A stretch of 41,834 bases of DNA, from assembly GCA_964601125.1 (NCBI GenBank), contig CAZRKB010000005.1, forward strand, positions 1 to 41,834, written 5' to 3'. This stretch comes from DATDVC01 sp964601125. GTDB lineage: Bacteria; Patescibacteriota; Minisyncoccia; Phycocordibacterales; WO2-35-19. The translations under genes were made by a program, and so were the position numbers. Shown here in pieces: positions 6,730 through 14,900 of this stretch. Each line of letters begins with the position of its first letter. Position 1 is the stretch's first letter. The notes below the pieces were generated by a model that saw only the letters and a program-made list of their open reading frames with translations, was not told the DNA's origin and searched no databases.

Positions 6730-7185
6730 ATGAACCTTTACACGTTTTTCGTTCTATTTTTTGCGGCCTTCGTGGCCGCAGGGCAGGAAACCAAGCAGGA
6801 GATCGCCATCCAAAAGAAGGATGGCACACTCACCACACAGAAGGTGGTGGAGATTGCCGGCAAAGTTACACTCCTTCCAGGTGATGTAACTTTGGTTGAG
6901 GGTCAGCCACTTCGGATCTCGACGCTCATGTTTGGGGCGCCATCGCAGGTGAAGTTTTTCGTGGGGTTCTCGGAGCTTGTTTTGAGCTCCAACGTTTTGA
7001 AGTCCGCCGCTCCTTCTGGGGCGGTGGTAACCGAGTATGAGGACGGAATTCTGCTCCCCGAAGGGGAGTGGAAGGTCTCTGTCTGGGCGCAGAACTCGAA
7101 GGGTTTCTTCTCGGATACGATTCGTGTCCGAGTGCTCAAAAAGATTCCTCTCCAAGAATGTTGCAATGGTTGGGGAAACAAATAA
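6730..7185 (+). CDS. hypothetical secreted protein, GC-richer
   Basis: 151 residues. The first ~18 (MNLYTFFVLFFAAFVAAGQ) are a signal peptide, cut near AAG-Q. The mature part looks like a beta-sandwich (LRISTLMFGAPSQVKFFVGFS, EGEWKVSVWAQNSKGFFSDTIRVRVL), similar in flow to Ig-like or fibronectin-type domains but not assigned to a family. It ends with a Cys pair (QECCNGWG). The gene is visibly richer in G and C than its neighbours, has a Shine-Dalgarno site five bases before the ATG, and is closed by a strong intrinsic terminator, so it is a single-gene transcription unit. These traits are shared with the genes at 11204 and 25633. Confidence 0.7.
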   Translation: MNLYTFFVLFFAAFVAAGQETKQEIAIQKKDGTLTTQKVVEIAGKVTLLPGDVTLVEGQPLRISTLMFGAPSQVKFFVGFSELVLSSNVLKSAAPSGAVVTEYEDGILLPEGEWKVSVWAQNSKGFFSDTIRVRVLKKIPLQECCNGWGNK

Positions 7186-7199
7186 CCTCCGACCTATCG

Positions 7200-7245
7200 A
7201 CGGCTGTCCGTGCGTATCATACGCGCGGCGGCCGTTTTCTTTTAT
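7200..7245 (+). terminator. intrinsic terminator
   Basis: A long GC-rich stem (arms 7200-7216 and 7220-7235, one bulged T at 7207, TCA loop) is followed by a T-rich run at 7235-7245. It ends the secreted-protein gene. Confidence 0.85.
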
Positions 7246-7307
7246 ATTATTTTCTTTTCCACACTTTTAATTGCGCTCTGTACCTCCAGAATTATAAAAT
7301 ATATCTT

Positions 7308-7820
7308 ATGGAAAATAATTCTCTTCCTGGTTCTGGCCAAATGCCGACCACCACCAAACCGTCAAAAAATATTTTTATAATTTTGGGTGCGGTTGTTGTG
7401 TTGGCTACACTCCTGTTCCTCGGTATCAAATATTTTTTTAATGAAAAGGAAGTTATCGTTCCGATTGAAGAAAAACCAGAAGTAACAATTTCCCCAGTTG
7501 AAGCTGAAAATTTGCCTGAAAAGTTTCCAGCCAACTTCCCACTAGAAAAAGATGTACCGATAAATGCCAATTATAACGCTGAAGCTAGCGGCTCTTTCCA
7601 ATCCACACGCCAGTTTATAAGTAAAAAGACTTTGGCTGAAAATTATAAACTTTATACCGATTATCTGAAAAAAGATGGTTGGACAATCACAGCCACACTA
7701 GACACTGAAGATGTTAAATCAATTTTCGCCCAAAAGGGTCGGGTTTCCATAACTATTACAATGAACAAAAATAGTATGAGCGGAGAAAATACGGTGGACA
7801 TATCATTTGTATATCGCTAA
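7308..7820 (+). CDS. hypothetical single-pass membrane protein
   Basis: 170 residues from the ATG at 7308. A -10 (TAAAAT, 7295-7300) lies seven bases before that ATG, so the longer open frame back to 7068, which crosses a terminator, is rejected. Residues 1-20 are cytoplasmic, then a membrane helix (IFIILGAVVVLATLLFLGIKYFF), then an outside domain. The distal part (TLAENYKLYTDYLKKDGWTI, ... VSITITMNKN) has the alternating helix-strand look of small extracytoplasmic sensor or pilin-like domains; the family is not recognised. It is four bases upstream of the giant secreted-protein gene and probably co-transcribed with it. Confidence 0.7.
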   Translation: MENNSLPGSGQMPTTTKPSKNIFIILGAVVVLATLLFLGIKYFFNEKEVIVPIEEKPEVTISPVEAENLPEKFPANFPLEKDVPINANYNAEASGSFQSTRQFISKKTLAENYKLYTDYLKKDGWTITATLDTEDVKSIFAQKGRVSITITMNKNSMSGENTVDISFVYR

Positions 7821-7824
7821 ACAC

Positions 7825-10800
7825 ATGAAAAAATATTTAAATAAAAAAAATTTTATACTGTCAGCTCTATTTTTTTCTCTACTATCTACCGCTACCGTTC
7901 TTGCGCAAACTGGTGGTGCTACTATAACGTCGACTACTGTCAGTCTTGACGGTACCTCATGTTCTCAAGGTTCTGGGATCGGATGCTCCCAAGAATTGCT
8001 CGATAATACTGTGGTCACTCAAGCTGGCGGTGGTAACCCTTTCAATCACGTTACTTTTGGGCAAGTTTTAGACGGGTGGCAACCAAGTGGACAGATTGGT
8101 GGCAAACCTAGGACCTTTGCGCCAATTGGTAGCCAGGTGCCAGTTGATGGCTCGATACTCAACATTCCTGGTGGTGTTGTTCAGCCGGGTACAGTTGCAG
8201 AATATGTGTGTAGTGTTGGCGGATCACTTACTAATGTCACAGAGCCGGTTGCTGGTGACGGTACTTGGTCTACAAATCTTCCTTCTGGTGCAAGTTGTAC
8301 TTTGGAAATAAAATCCTCGAGCACCTACTCACCAAGTGGCTCATCAACTGCCTGTGATGGAACACCCGGCAACCCGTGTTATGTGGGAATGTGTCAAGCT
8401 GGACAATGCGTACCAGTCACTCAATACCCTGACGGTAGCCAGGTGCAACCTGGAGATGTAAACCAATGTTTGGATGGTCCAACTGACTGTTTTACCAACT
8501 TCACTGTAAGTATTTCCCCAGTAAGCTCCACGGTAAATCTTGGAGGAAGCGCTGTTTATGCCGTAACTTTTAATTTCAATAGTGGAAAGCCATATAGAAA
8601 TATTAACATCTACGCGAGTGCTACTGGTTTGAACAACGGGCAGTTTACTTGGTCTGGTGCGGGTGCTGGGTGGATTTACAATGCAAACAATATGGTTTCA
8701 GGTAACCCAAGTGTGGGTAAGGTTGATTTATATAACAGCAACACTGGTAGGCCTGATGTAAGCAGAACTCTGTTTTTGGCTGTCTCCGGTGCTCCTTTGG
8801 GTTCGTACACATTGAATGTAAGAGCGGAAGCGGGAGATGTTGTTGTGGGCGGTGGAGCAGGCCTGCCTACTCTTGGAAATTGTTTTGGTAATTGTAACCC
8901 GAGTGCTAATGCGAATTTAGTTGTGCAACCGCAAAGTTGTGGTGCTCTTATAACTTCAGCGCCTTCAAACTTGGCTTGCAATAGCATTTCTGCAACTGGC
9001 TATACTTTAAACTGGACTGCGGCTGGTGGCACTTTTGACAACTACGCCGTTAGAACCTCAACTGACTATTCATCGGTTGCTGATGGATCGTGCTCGCTTC
9101 CAAGTTCTCCATTTTACGATGCAATAAATTGCGTTGATAAAGCAAACAATATTACAAGCTCACCGGTTACTGGTTTACAGACAGGTGTTACTTATTACAA
9201 CAGAGTCGCAGCTGTTTGCATCAACGGTGGAGGCCAAAAAGAATATAAAGACACGGGAATAATATCATGTACCACAAACTCAACTACTGCTTGTACCCAA
9301 AACCCAAACGTTACAAGTGTTACCCCCGATGTTCTACCTAGTTCTACGGCCAACATAACTGTAAATTGGGGAACAATAGCAGGGGTCTCAACTTATAGGG
9401 TTGAGCTTGAGAACACAAGTACTGGTGTGGTAACAACGAACAATCCAGTTTCTGGAGGATCGACCACCTTCTCTGTTTCTCCAGCTGCTGCTGGTACTAC
9501 TTATAAAATAAGAGTGTACAGCAATGTAACTTCTCCGGCGGTTGCTTGTGGTGGAGTGAGTGAATATGTAAAAACAGTTTATAGACCGGCTACTTCTTGT
9601 CCAGGCACTGTTGGCTCCATCATTCTAAATAAATATTCGGCAGTAGTAGGTGTCGACCTCGATGTAAAAGCTTATTCACCAAATGGTTATAATTGTGCAA
9701 GTTTTAATAACACCAACAACCCAAGTGTTGCCACACTCAATCCACCAAGCGGTAACCCTTCTAGGGTGGATGTAAATTTAAATGGCCCAGGCAGCACGGT
9801 TATTAGTGGAGGTGGGTGCGTTTATCAGGGTGGTCCCACTTGCCCGGTAAATTCTGCTACTCTAACGGTTACCGATACTGCTCCAGGTGGAAGCTATGAC
9901 TTTAGTTTAAACCCAGTAGAATTTAACTTTACAGCTAAGCTTGACCCCATAACTAATACTTTAATAAACATCAGTCCAGCCCTTGGGAACATGACAGTTA
10001 CAAATGCCGCAGGGAGTCCCGGTATTTTAACAATAGAGCAGCCGTGGAGATATGCGGAAGGCTCTGCTCCTGTATTTAGCAACGACCTACAGTTGGGGTT
10101 GGGTTATGTAAATCTTTCTCCTGGGGCAAGTTATAATTCTGGCAATAATATTCAAATACAGGATGTACCATCCGTGAGATTCCCAGGAACTTATACTGAA
10201 ACTATGACGTATGCTGGCTATACTGACCCAATAGGTCCAGCAAACAAAAAAACAGGAAATAAGGCTGTAACTGTAAATCTAACAGTAACTCCAGCTGATC
10301 CTTCTGATATTGGATATACAGTGAGTCCTGCAAACCTAACTTTCCCAACGAGTGGGGTTACTACTCGAAGTGGATCACTACCTGGAGCACAACCAATAAC
10401 AGTTACAAACACCGGTAGTACAAATCTTACTATAGGAGTTTCAGAATCAATCCCTTGGGCAAGTTTTAGTATTGTTGGTGGTGGACCAAATCCGTTTACT
10501 CTAACTCCATCATCGGTTAAGACTATAAATGTGACAATGACAGATAATAACCCATCTCCGGTTCAAAGTTCATACACTGGAGTTATAAACTTTACTGAAA
10601 GCTCAGCTGGAGATAAGACAGTTGGAATCACGCATAATTTTGATGGCGGTGGCGGAGGAGGAGGTTGTACGCCAGTTAATGGTGGCTGGAGCCAGTGGAG
10701 TGAGTGTGTAAGTGGTACTAGAACAAGAACTTGTAACAACCCAACTCCTTCTTGTGGCGGGCTTAGCTGTACTGGCGCATCAGTTGAGAATTGTAGCAAT

Positions 10801-11067
10801 AACCCAGGTACACTAAGAGTTAATCCAAGCTCTTGCGGTACTGTTGAAAGCGTTCCATCTGGTATAGCCTGCGGTGCTACTTGTCAGCAAGATTTTCCAC
10901 AAGGGACAAGTGTGACTTTAGAAGCTATAGAAAAACCTCAATGCGATTTTGTTCGCTGGACGGGAAACTGTACTGGAGATGATCCTTTCTGTACCCTTAT
11001 AATGACCGGTAGTAAAGAAGTCACACCAATATTTATTCTCAAACCGTTCTATTACCAAGAGTTCTAA
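7825..11067 (+). CDS. giant Cys-rich secreted surface protein (Ig-like, TSP1-like)
   Basis: 1080 residues from the ATG at 7825 (the frame also opens at a TTG, 7807). A signal peptide (LSALFFSLLSTATVLAQ) is followed by a long Ser/Thr/Gly/Asn-rich beta protein. Recognisable blocks: fibronectin-III-like segments near residues 385-490 and 490-590, a segment with a BACON-like rhythm (PANLTFPTSGVTTRSGS, near 830-945), a thrombospondin type-1-like module GGWSQWSECVSGTRTRTC near 950-990 after a poly-Gly linker, and a final module with SVTLEAIEKPQCDFVRWTGN (bacterial-repeat/InlB-like). Many paired cysteines suggest disulphides outside the cell. No sortase motif or membrane anchor is seen at the C-terminus. 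Likely an adhesin or envelope protein; the binding partner is unknown. Confidence 0.75.
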   Translation: MKKYLNKKNFILSALFFSLLSTATVLAQTGGATITSTTVSLDGTSCSQGSGIGCSQELLDNTVVTQAGGGNPFNHVTFGQVLDGWQPSGQIGGKPRTFAPIGSQVPVDGSILNIPGGVVQPGTVAEYVCSVGGSLTNVTEPVAGDGTWSTNLPSGASCTLEIKSSSTYSPSGSSTACDGTPGNPCYVGMCQAGQCVPVTQYPDGSQVQPGDVNQCLDGPTDCFTNFTVSISPVSSTVNLGGSAVYAVTFNFNSGKPYRNINIYASATGLNNGQFTWSGAGAGWIYNANNMVSGNPSVGKVDLYNSNTGRPDVSRTLFLAVSGAPLGSYTLNVRAEAGDVVVGGGAGLPTLGNCFGNCNPSANANLVVQPQSCGALITSAPSNLACNSISATGYTLNWTAAGGTFDNYAVRTSTDYSSVADGSCSLPSSPFYDAINCVDKANNITSSPVTGLQTGVTYYNRVAAVCINGGGQKEYKDTGIISCTTNSTTACTQNPNVTSVTPDVLPSSTANITVNWGTIAGVSTYRVELENTSTGVVTTNNPVSGGSTTFSVSPAAAGTTYKIRVYSNVTSPAVACGGVSEYVKTVYRPATSCPGTVGSIILNKYSAVVGVDLDVKAYSPNGYNCASFNNTNNPSVATLNPPSGNPSRVDVNLNGPGSTVISGGGCVYQGGPTCPVNSATLTVTDTAPGGSYDFSLNPVEFNFTAKLDPITNTLINISPALGNMTVTNAAGSPGILTIEQPWRYAEGSAPVFSNDLQLGLGYVNLSPGASYNSGNNIQIQDVPSVRFPGTYTETMTYAGYTDPIGPANKKTGNKAVTVNLTVTPADPSDIGYTVSPANLTFPTSGVTTRSGSLPGAQPITVTNTGSTNLTIGVSESIPWASFSIVGGGPNPFTLTPSSVKTINVTMTDNNPSPVQSSYTGVINFTESSAGDKTVGITHNFDGGGGGGGCTPVNGGWSQWSECVSGTRTRTCNNPTPSCGGLSCTGASVENCSNNPGTLRVNPSSCGTVESVPSGIACGATCQQDFPQGTSVTLEAIEKPQCDFVRWTGNCTGDDPFCTLIMTGSKEVTPIFILKPFYYQEF

Positions 11068-11097
11068 GGATATTTTGGGCTTTTCCACAGCAAGCTC

Positions 11098-11203
11098 TTG
11101 ACAAAAACTATAATTGTGTATTAAAATGACGGCCAGATGAGGTGGCGAGTTTTGACTTGCCACTTTCTCGAGTTTTTTTGAAATTTTACCCTAGGAGGGG
11201 AAG
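11098..11203 (+). promoter_or_regulatory. promoter and structured leader of S8 protease gene
   Basis: TTGACA (11098-11103) and TAAAAT (11122-11127) are 18 bases apart; a TATAAT at 11109-11114 is an alternative -10. The leader carries a 9-bp hairpin GTGGCGAGT/ACTTGCCAC (11142-11150, 11155-11163) followed by a T-run at 11172-11179, which could attenuate transcription, then AGGAGG (11193-11198) five bases before the ATG. Confidence 0.65.
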
Positions 11204-12658
11204 ATGTCCGTTTTCGCACGCTTGGTTTTGTTTGTGCTGTTCGCGTGCGCGACAGCCATTTCGTCTTTCGGTCAAACTGTAAGTTTGATTGAAGGACAAT
11301 GGAGGGACATCAAACCCCTTCCAAAAACAGAAACTGCTCGGTCGGTAAGTGAAGCCGATATGCCCAACGACCCTCTGGTTCCATACCAGAAGGCTACGTT
11401 TCGGCAGATCGGACTCACTGATCTGGTGCGGGAGTATGGTATTGGTGTGTTGCATCAGGACTTTGATGTTCCTGTCGCAATCGTTGATACCGGTGTATCT
11501 CCCCTCAAAGACTTTGAGGGGAGGATGGACCCGGCCAAGAGCCGTACGTTTGCTCAGGACGGTGGCGACCCATCGCAAGACGATGGTCCTCATGGCACTG
11601 CCGTGACAGCCATCGGATTCGCAACTGCTAACAACGGCGTTGGTCTCGCAGGGATCAACTCCTCGAGCACCATCATATCGGTTAAGGCGCTTGGCGCCTA
11701 CACCAACCTGTTTGGGCAGAAGGTTTTACGCCGGGACGACATGAATGGACTTGTTGAGTCCCTTAAGCATGTACGTTCGCTATCAGAAGAGCACCCTCTT
11801 TTGGTGGTAAACACGTCTCTTGCAGTTGATGGCATACCGGCCGAACTGCAGGAGGTGTTGGACGACTTGCAACGGGGGAACAAAGTTCTCATTGTCTCTG
11901 CCGCAGACAACTTTCCTGGAGACTTGGCGAAGTTGAAGAAGTCTATTTGTGTAGACGAGCCACACGTTTTATGTGTAGCCTCGCTTTCGGGCGAGGAAGG
12001 GCAGACATTCCTGTCTCTCTTCTCGGCTCATGGGCTACCAATCAACTATACCGCCAGATGTCACGACATCGTGGCGCAGTATACCGAGGGGTTTTACGGA
12101 CGCTTCACTGGAAACAGTGGGTGCGCTCCGCAGGTTTCGGCTTCTGCTTCTCTTGTCGCCAGTTATATGGCAAGCAAGGGGCGTATCCTCACGGCATCAG
12201 AACTCAAAAATCTGATGCTTGAGGGTGCGGGGTTTGAATCCGGATTGATTTCCGGGAGCAGGCCCGTACGCTACCCTGTGACCTTGAATCTTCTCCGTCT
12301 TTTCCAGACGGCAGACAGGTGGCTCACGAAGCCAGAAACTTCAGTACGTCTTCTCTCTGTGGGTCTCCGAGCGGAGACTTTGAAGGGAGAGGATGGTAAA
12401 CCTCTGAAGGAGATACTGAAGGGGACAACTTATCGAGTCGAAGGGGCGGGGTTTGATGAGGACACGCAAGTGTTCCTCAACCGGATTCCGCTTCAGACCA
12501 GGTTGGTCTCCCCGGGGGTTTTGGAGTTTTGGGTCGGGGAAGAGTCTTCACTCATCTCTAGTGAGAAGGTCATCTATCTGGCTAAAGTAGGTGAAGATGG
12601 CGCAGTAAACGGGCTTTCCGTTCAAACCATTCTTTCGGACCCCTTCTCTATCAAGTAA
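11204..12658 (+). CDS. secreted S8 (subtilisin-like) serine protease
   Basis: 484 residues with a signal peptide (VLFVLFACATAISSFGQ). The catalytic triad is intact: Asp95 in AIVDTGV, His130 in GPHGTAV, and Ser305 in FTGNSGCAP, a variant of the usual GTSMAAP; Asn236 in SAADN supplies the oxyanion hole. The region from about residue 370 to the end (LLSVGLRAETL, YRVEGAGFDEDTQVFLN) looks like an IPT/TIG-type beta domain. It probably cuts surface or environmental proteins outside the cell. The gene is GC-richer than its neighbours and has its own -35/-10 promoter, a Shine-Dalgarno site and a terminator, so it is a self-contained unit placed between two large surface-protein genes. A short prodomain (residues 25-85) is likely. 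Confidence 0.9.
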   Translation: MSVFARLVLFVLFACATAISSFGQTVSLIEGQWRDIKPLPKTETARSVSEADMPNDPLVPYQKATFRQIGLTDLVREYGIGVLHQDFDVPVAIVDTGVSPLKDFEGRMDPAKSRTFAQDGGDPSQDDGPHGTAVTAIGFATANNGVGLAGINSSSTIISVKALGAYTNLFGQKVLRRDDMNGLVESLKHVRSLSEEHPLLVVNTSLAVDGIPAELQEVLDDLQRGNKVLIVSAADNFPGDLAKLKKSICVDEPHVLCVASLSGEEGQTFLSLFSAHGLPINYTARCHDIVAQYTEGFYGRFTGNSGCAPQVSASASLVASYMASKGRILTASELKNLMLEGAGFESGLISGSRPVRYPVTLNLLRLFQTADRWLTKPETSVRLLSVGLRAETLKGEDGKPLKEILKGTTYRVEGAGFDEDTQVFLNRIPLQTRLVSPGVLEFWVGEESSLISSEKVIYLAKVGEDGAVNGLSVQTILSDPFSIK

Positions 12659-12691
12659 AGGGTAAAATCGCCTTGTAACGGGGCAAACAAA

Positions 12692-12726
12692 AGCGGGCGC
12701 AACCAACGCCTGCTTTTTCTTTTTAT
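12692..12726 (+). terminator. intrinsic terminator of S8 protease gene
   Basis: Stem AGCGGGCG (12692-12699) and CGCCTGCT (12707-12714) with one G-T pair and a 7-base loop, then a T-rich run to 12726. Confidence 0.85.
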
Positions 12727-12732
12727 TTAATT

Positions 12733-12741
12733 TGCTATACT
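12733..12741 (+). promoter_or_regulatory. extended -10 of the AbrB/RelE-type operon
   Basis: TGCTATACT ends six bases before the ATG at 12748. This places transcription start at or next to the start codon, so the TTG at 12742 is not used as start. Confidence 0.65.
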
Positions 12742-12747
12742 TTGCTC

Positions 12748-13071
12748 ATGGTTACTACAGTCAAAAAAAATACCCCTATTGTTATACCCGAGTCTCTGAG
12801 ACGCAGAGCTGGTTTTAAGGTGGGTGATCGGCTGGAGTTCAAGCTTTCCGGTGGCATCATCAATGTTATTCCTGAGTTACCATCGGCAGACGACGAATAT
12901 ACACCGGCGCAGCGCCGTAAGATAGACGCTGAACTTGCTAAGAGCATTGAAGATGTCAGAAAGGGTAGGACATACGGTCCTTTTACTACACATAAAGAAT
13001 TTTTGAGATCTCTGCATAAAGAATCTAAAAAACTTCAGGACAAAGCAAAAACAAAACGCGTCACAAGATGA
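12748..13071 (+). CDS. AbrB/SpoVT-type antitoxin
   Basis: 107 residues. Residues 1-45 form a swapped-hairpin AbrB DNA-binding domain: TTVKKNTPIVIPESLRRRAG, FKVGDRLEFKLSGGIINVIP, matching the usual pattern of strand, IP-helix, GDxLxF strand. The charged C-terminal half (QRRKIDAELAKSIEDVRKGRTYGPF) resembles the toxin-binding tails of such antitoxins. Its stop overlaps the next start as ATGA, so the pair is translationally coupled. It probably represses its own operon by binding the promoter just upstream. Confidence 0.85.
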   Translation: MVTTVKKNTPIVIPESLRRRAGFKVGDRLEFKLSGGIINVIPELPSADDEYTPAQRRKIDAELAKSIEDVRKGRTYGPFTTHKEFLRSLHKESKKLQDKAKTKRVTR

Positions 13072-13313
13072 AGCTTGATTTCACTCCAAAATTTACTCGT
13101 AACTACAACAAAGCGCCAGCAGTGATTCGAAAAATGTTTGATAAGCAATCAGCATTCTTAGTTCGAGATATGCATCACCCCTCTTTGCGCACCAAAAAAT
13201 ACGATGAAGTGAAAGATGTATGGCAAGCACGAGTGACGAGGAGCTGGCGGTTCTATTTTAAGATTGTGGACGATACCTATTTTGTTTTAGATCTTGTCTC
13301 TCACCCAAAATAA
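13068..13313 (+). CDS. RelE/ParE-superfamily toxin
   Basis: 81 residues, basic, with the small toxin fold: helix pair (KFTRNYNKAPAVIRKMFDKQ), then strands VWQARVTRSWRFYFKIVDDTYFVLDLVSHPK. The segment ARVTRSWRFYF is typical of RelE/YoeB-like proteins, which cut mRNA in the ribosome A site; a ParE-like gyrase target cannot be excluded. Coupled by a 4-base overlap to the AbrB-type antitoxin, giving a type II toxin-antitoxin pair. It ends one base before the convergent surface-protein gene. Confidence 0.8.
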   Translation: MKLDFTPKFTRNYNKAPAVIRKMFDKQSAFLVRDMHHPSLRTKKYDEVKDVWQARVTRSWRFYFKIVDDTYFVLDLVSHPK

Positions 13314-13314
13314 T

Positions 13315-14883
13315 TTACGGACTGACGGTGAATGTCCTAATGCTCGGGTCGATGCTTGTAGCCACAGTGTTGCCGATGGTTACTTGTACCGTATATGCCC
13401 CAATTGAAAGAGTTGGCGGGACCACGGCTTGTATTGAGGAAGAGCTAAGAGCTGAAACACTCGAGGCGCTACCTCTATAGGCGGTACCTTGGTAGAAATC
13501 AACTCTTACCGATCCGGAATTTAAGTTTTGTCCGCTTATCGTGATGGTCTTGCCAGCATACAAACCAACTATGTTTGAATAATTTGGACTTATTGAGCTT
13601 ACGGTAGGGAATCCTGAAGATTGTGTCGCATTGCTACTCGTAGTGCCGCCGCCAGTATTTACTGAGCCAGTGGCAGAAGAGGGGTATACAACGCTCATGC
13701 TGAATTTTTGTACGACATCATTGTTCCCGCTTTTACCGAGAAGGAGGAAAATTCCAACATCACCAACTTGAGGAGTTACGTAATTGCCAATGGGATTATA
13801 AACAAGGTTGCTGTTGGTTATATTAAAACCTTTCGGTAAAACACCTGCGAGTATTGGTGAATACTGCCAAGCTACACTTCCTCCGCATTTTGCAGTTAGA
13901 GGAGCGGAATAGTTTTGTCCCAAGCTCGCGTTAGGTAGTATGAATGGGTCTGATGGGGTAGGAGTAAGAGAGGAATAGTATCTGAATGTTTTTTTCACTA
14001 CGTAAGGAGTTTGATCGCCGTTCATTCGGTATAGTTTTATTGTCATGTCGCTACCATCGGGGACTGGTAAATTTGGGACAATGATGTCAAAGCGATTTAG
14101 TGCAGTGTGATTTTGACCTGAAGTTGAGTAGGGCAGAGAGCCGACTGGAGGAGTGCCTGGTCCAGCGACTGGGTAATCAACTCCGTTTACGCTAACTTTT
14201 GCCCAGCCGTCATATGTCTCAACAAGGGGGCTGAACATGTAGACAGAAGCTCCCGCTGTAACTTTGCCGTCAGTCACCGGCACTGCGTTGTTTAGATTTC
14301 CGACGACCGCTACAACGCTCATCCCGTCAGAAAGCGGGCTGCCTACGATCGAACAGTTACCACTACCTGTGCCTGGGGTGGGGCCGGTGGTTGTTGATCC
14401 GCCAGCTCCCCCTGTATTTCCACCACTTCCTGAGCCTGTGCCAGTAGAGCCCGTACCACCAGCGCTAGAGCCTTGATTTGTGCCACCAGACCAAACGTAT
14501 CCGCCGCCTTGGCGCGCCCACCATCTGCTCTCTCCATGAACACTTTCACCTGATACCTGAGAAGTTGCTACGAAAGATTGATTTTTTGTAAGAGAACCTA
14601 TAACTCCGCCTGCTGTATCTGGAGTAGACAAAATTCTCAAAAAGTTGATATTAACAGATACCGTTTTAGGGAATCCGCTCGAAGAAGTTTGATTACCTGT
14701 CCCAGATTGTCCTGTGTAAGAGCCGCCAACGCCAATTGTGCTTAGGGCATTGAGAGCTTGCCTTATACTGTCGATAAGGGATGTCATCTGGGATGTTGTG
14801 TAGGTTTGGGCAAACGCTGGAGTGGCGACGCTCAAACAGAGAAGGAGGTAAATGGCTCCTGTGATAACTTTTACTTTTTTCAT
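13315..14883 (-). CDS. secreted surface protein with SH3-like and IPT/TIG domains
   Basis: 522 residues from the ATG at 14883 (MKKVKVITGAIYLLLCLS, a signal peptide cleaved near AFAQ). After a short helical part, residues 65-135 look like a bacterial SH3 domain (VNINFLRILSTPD, GESRWWARQGGGYVW). A Gly/Ser/Thr linker (about 140-180) leads to beta domains, including a putative Ig module (GVLPKGFNITNSNLVYNP), and the last ~90 residues are an IPT/TIG domain (PTVSSISPNYSNIVGLYAGK, ITISGQNL). It lies 17 bases after the 978-residue secreted protein and is likely in the same operon. Possible roles are cell-wall binding or adhesion (inference). Confidence 0.75.
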   Translation of the reverse strand: MKKVKVITGAIYLLLCLSVATPAFAQTYTTSQMTSLIDSIRQALNALSTIGVGGSYTGQSGTGNQTSSSGFPKTVSVNINFLRILSTPDTAGGVIGSLTKNQSFVATSQVSGESVHGESRWWARQGGGYVWSGGTNQGSSAGGTGSTGTGSGSGGNTGGAGGSTTTGPTPGTGSGNCSIVGSPLSDGMSVVAVVGNLNNAVPVTDGKVTAGASVYMFSPLVETYDGWAKVSVNGVDYPVAGPGTPPVGSLPYSTSGQNHTALNRFDIIVPNLPVPDGSDMTIKLYRMNGDQTPYVVKKTFRYYSSLTPTPSDPFILPNASLGQNYSAPLTAKCGGSVAWQYSPILAGVLPKGFNITNSNLVYNPIGNYVTPQVGDVGIFLLLGKSGNNDVVQKFSMSVVYPSSATGSVNTGGGTTSSNATQSSGFPTVSSISPNYSNIVGLYAGKTITISGQNLNSGSVRVDFYQGTAYRGSASSVSALSSSSIQAVVPPTLSIGAYTVQVTIGNTVATSIDPSIRTFTVSP

Positions 14884-14900
14884 TTTGCTTAAGTTAGGTT

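Noticed and set aside
7068..7307. Upstream extension of the 170-residue membrane protein
   Set aside because: It would cross a strong terminator and a -10 box, and the peptide is a shadow of the preceding gene.
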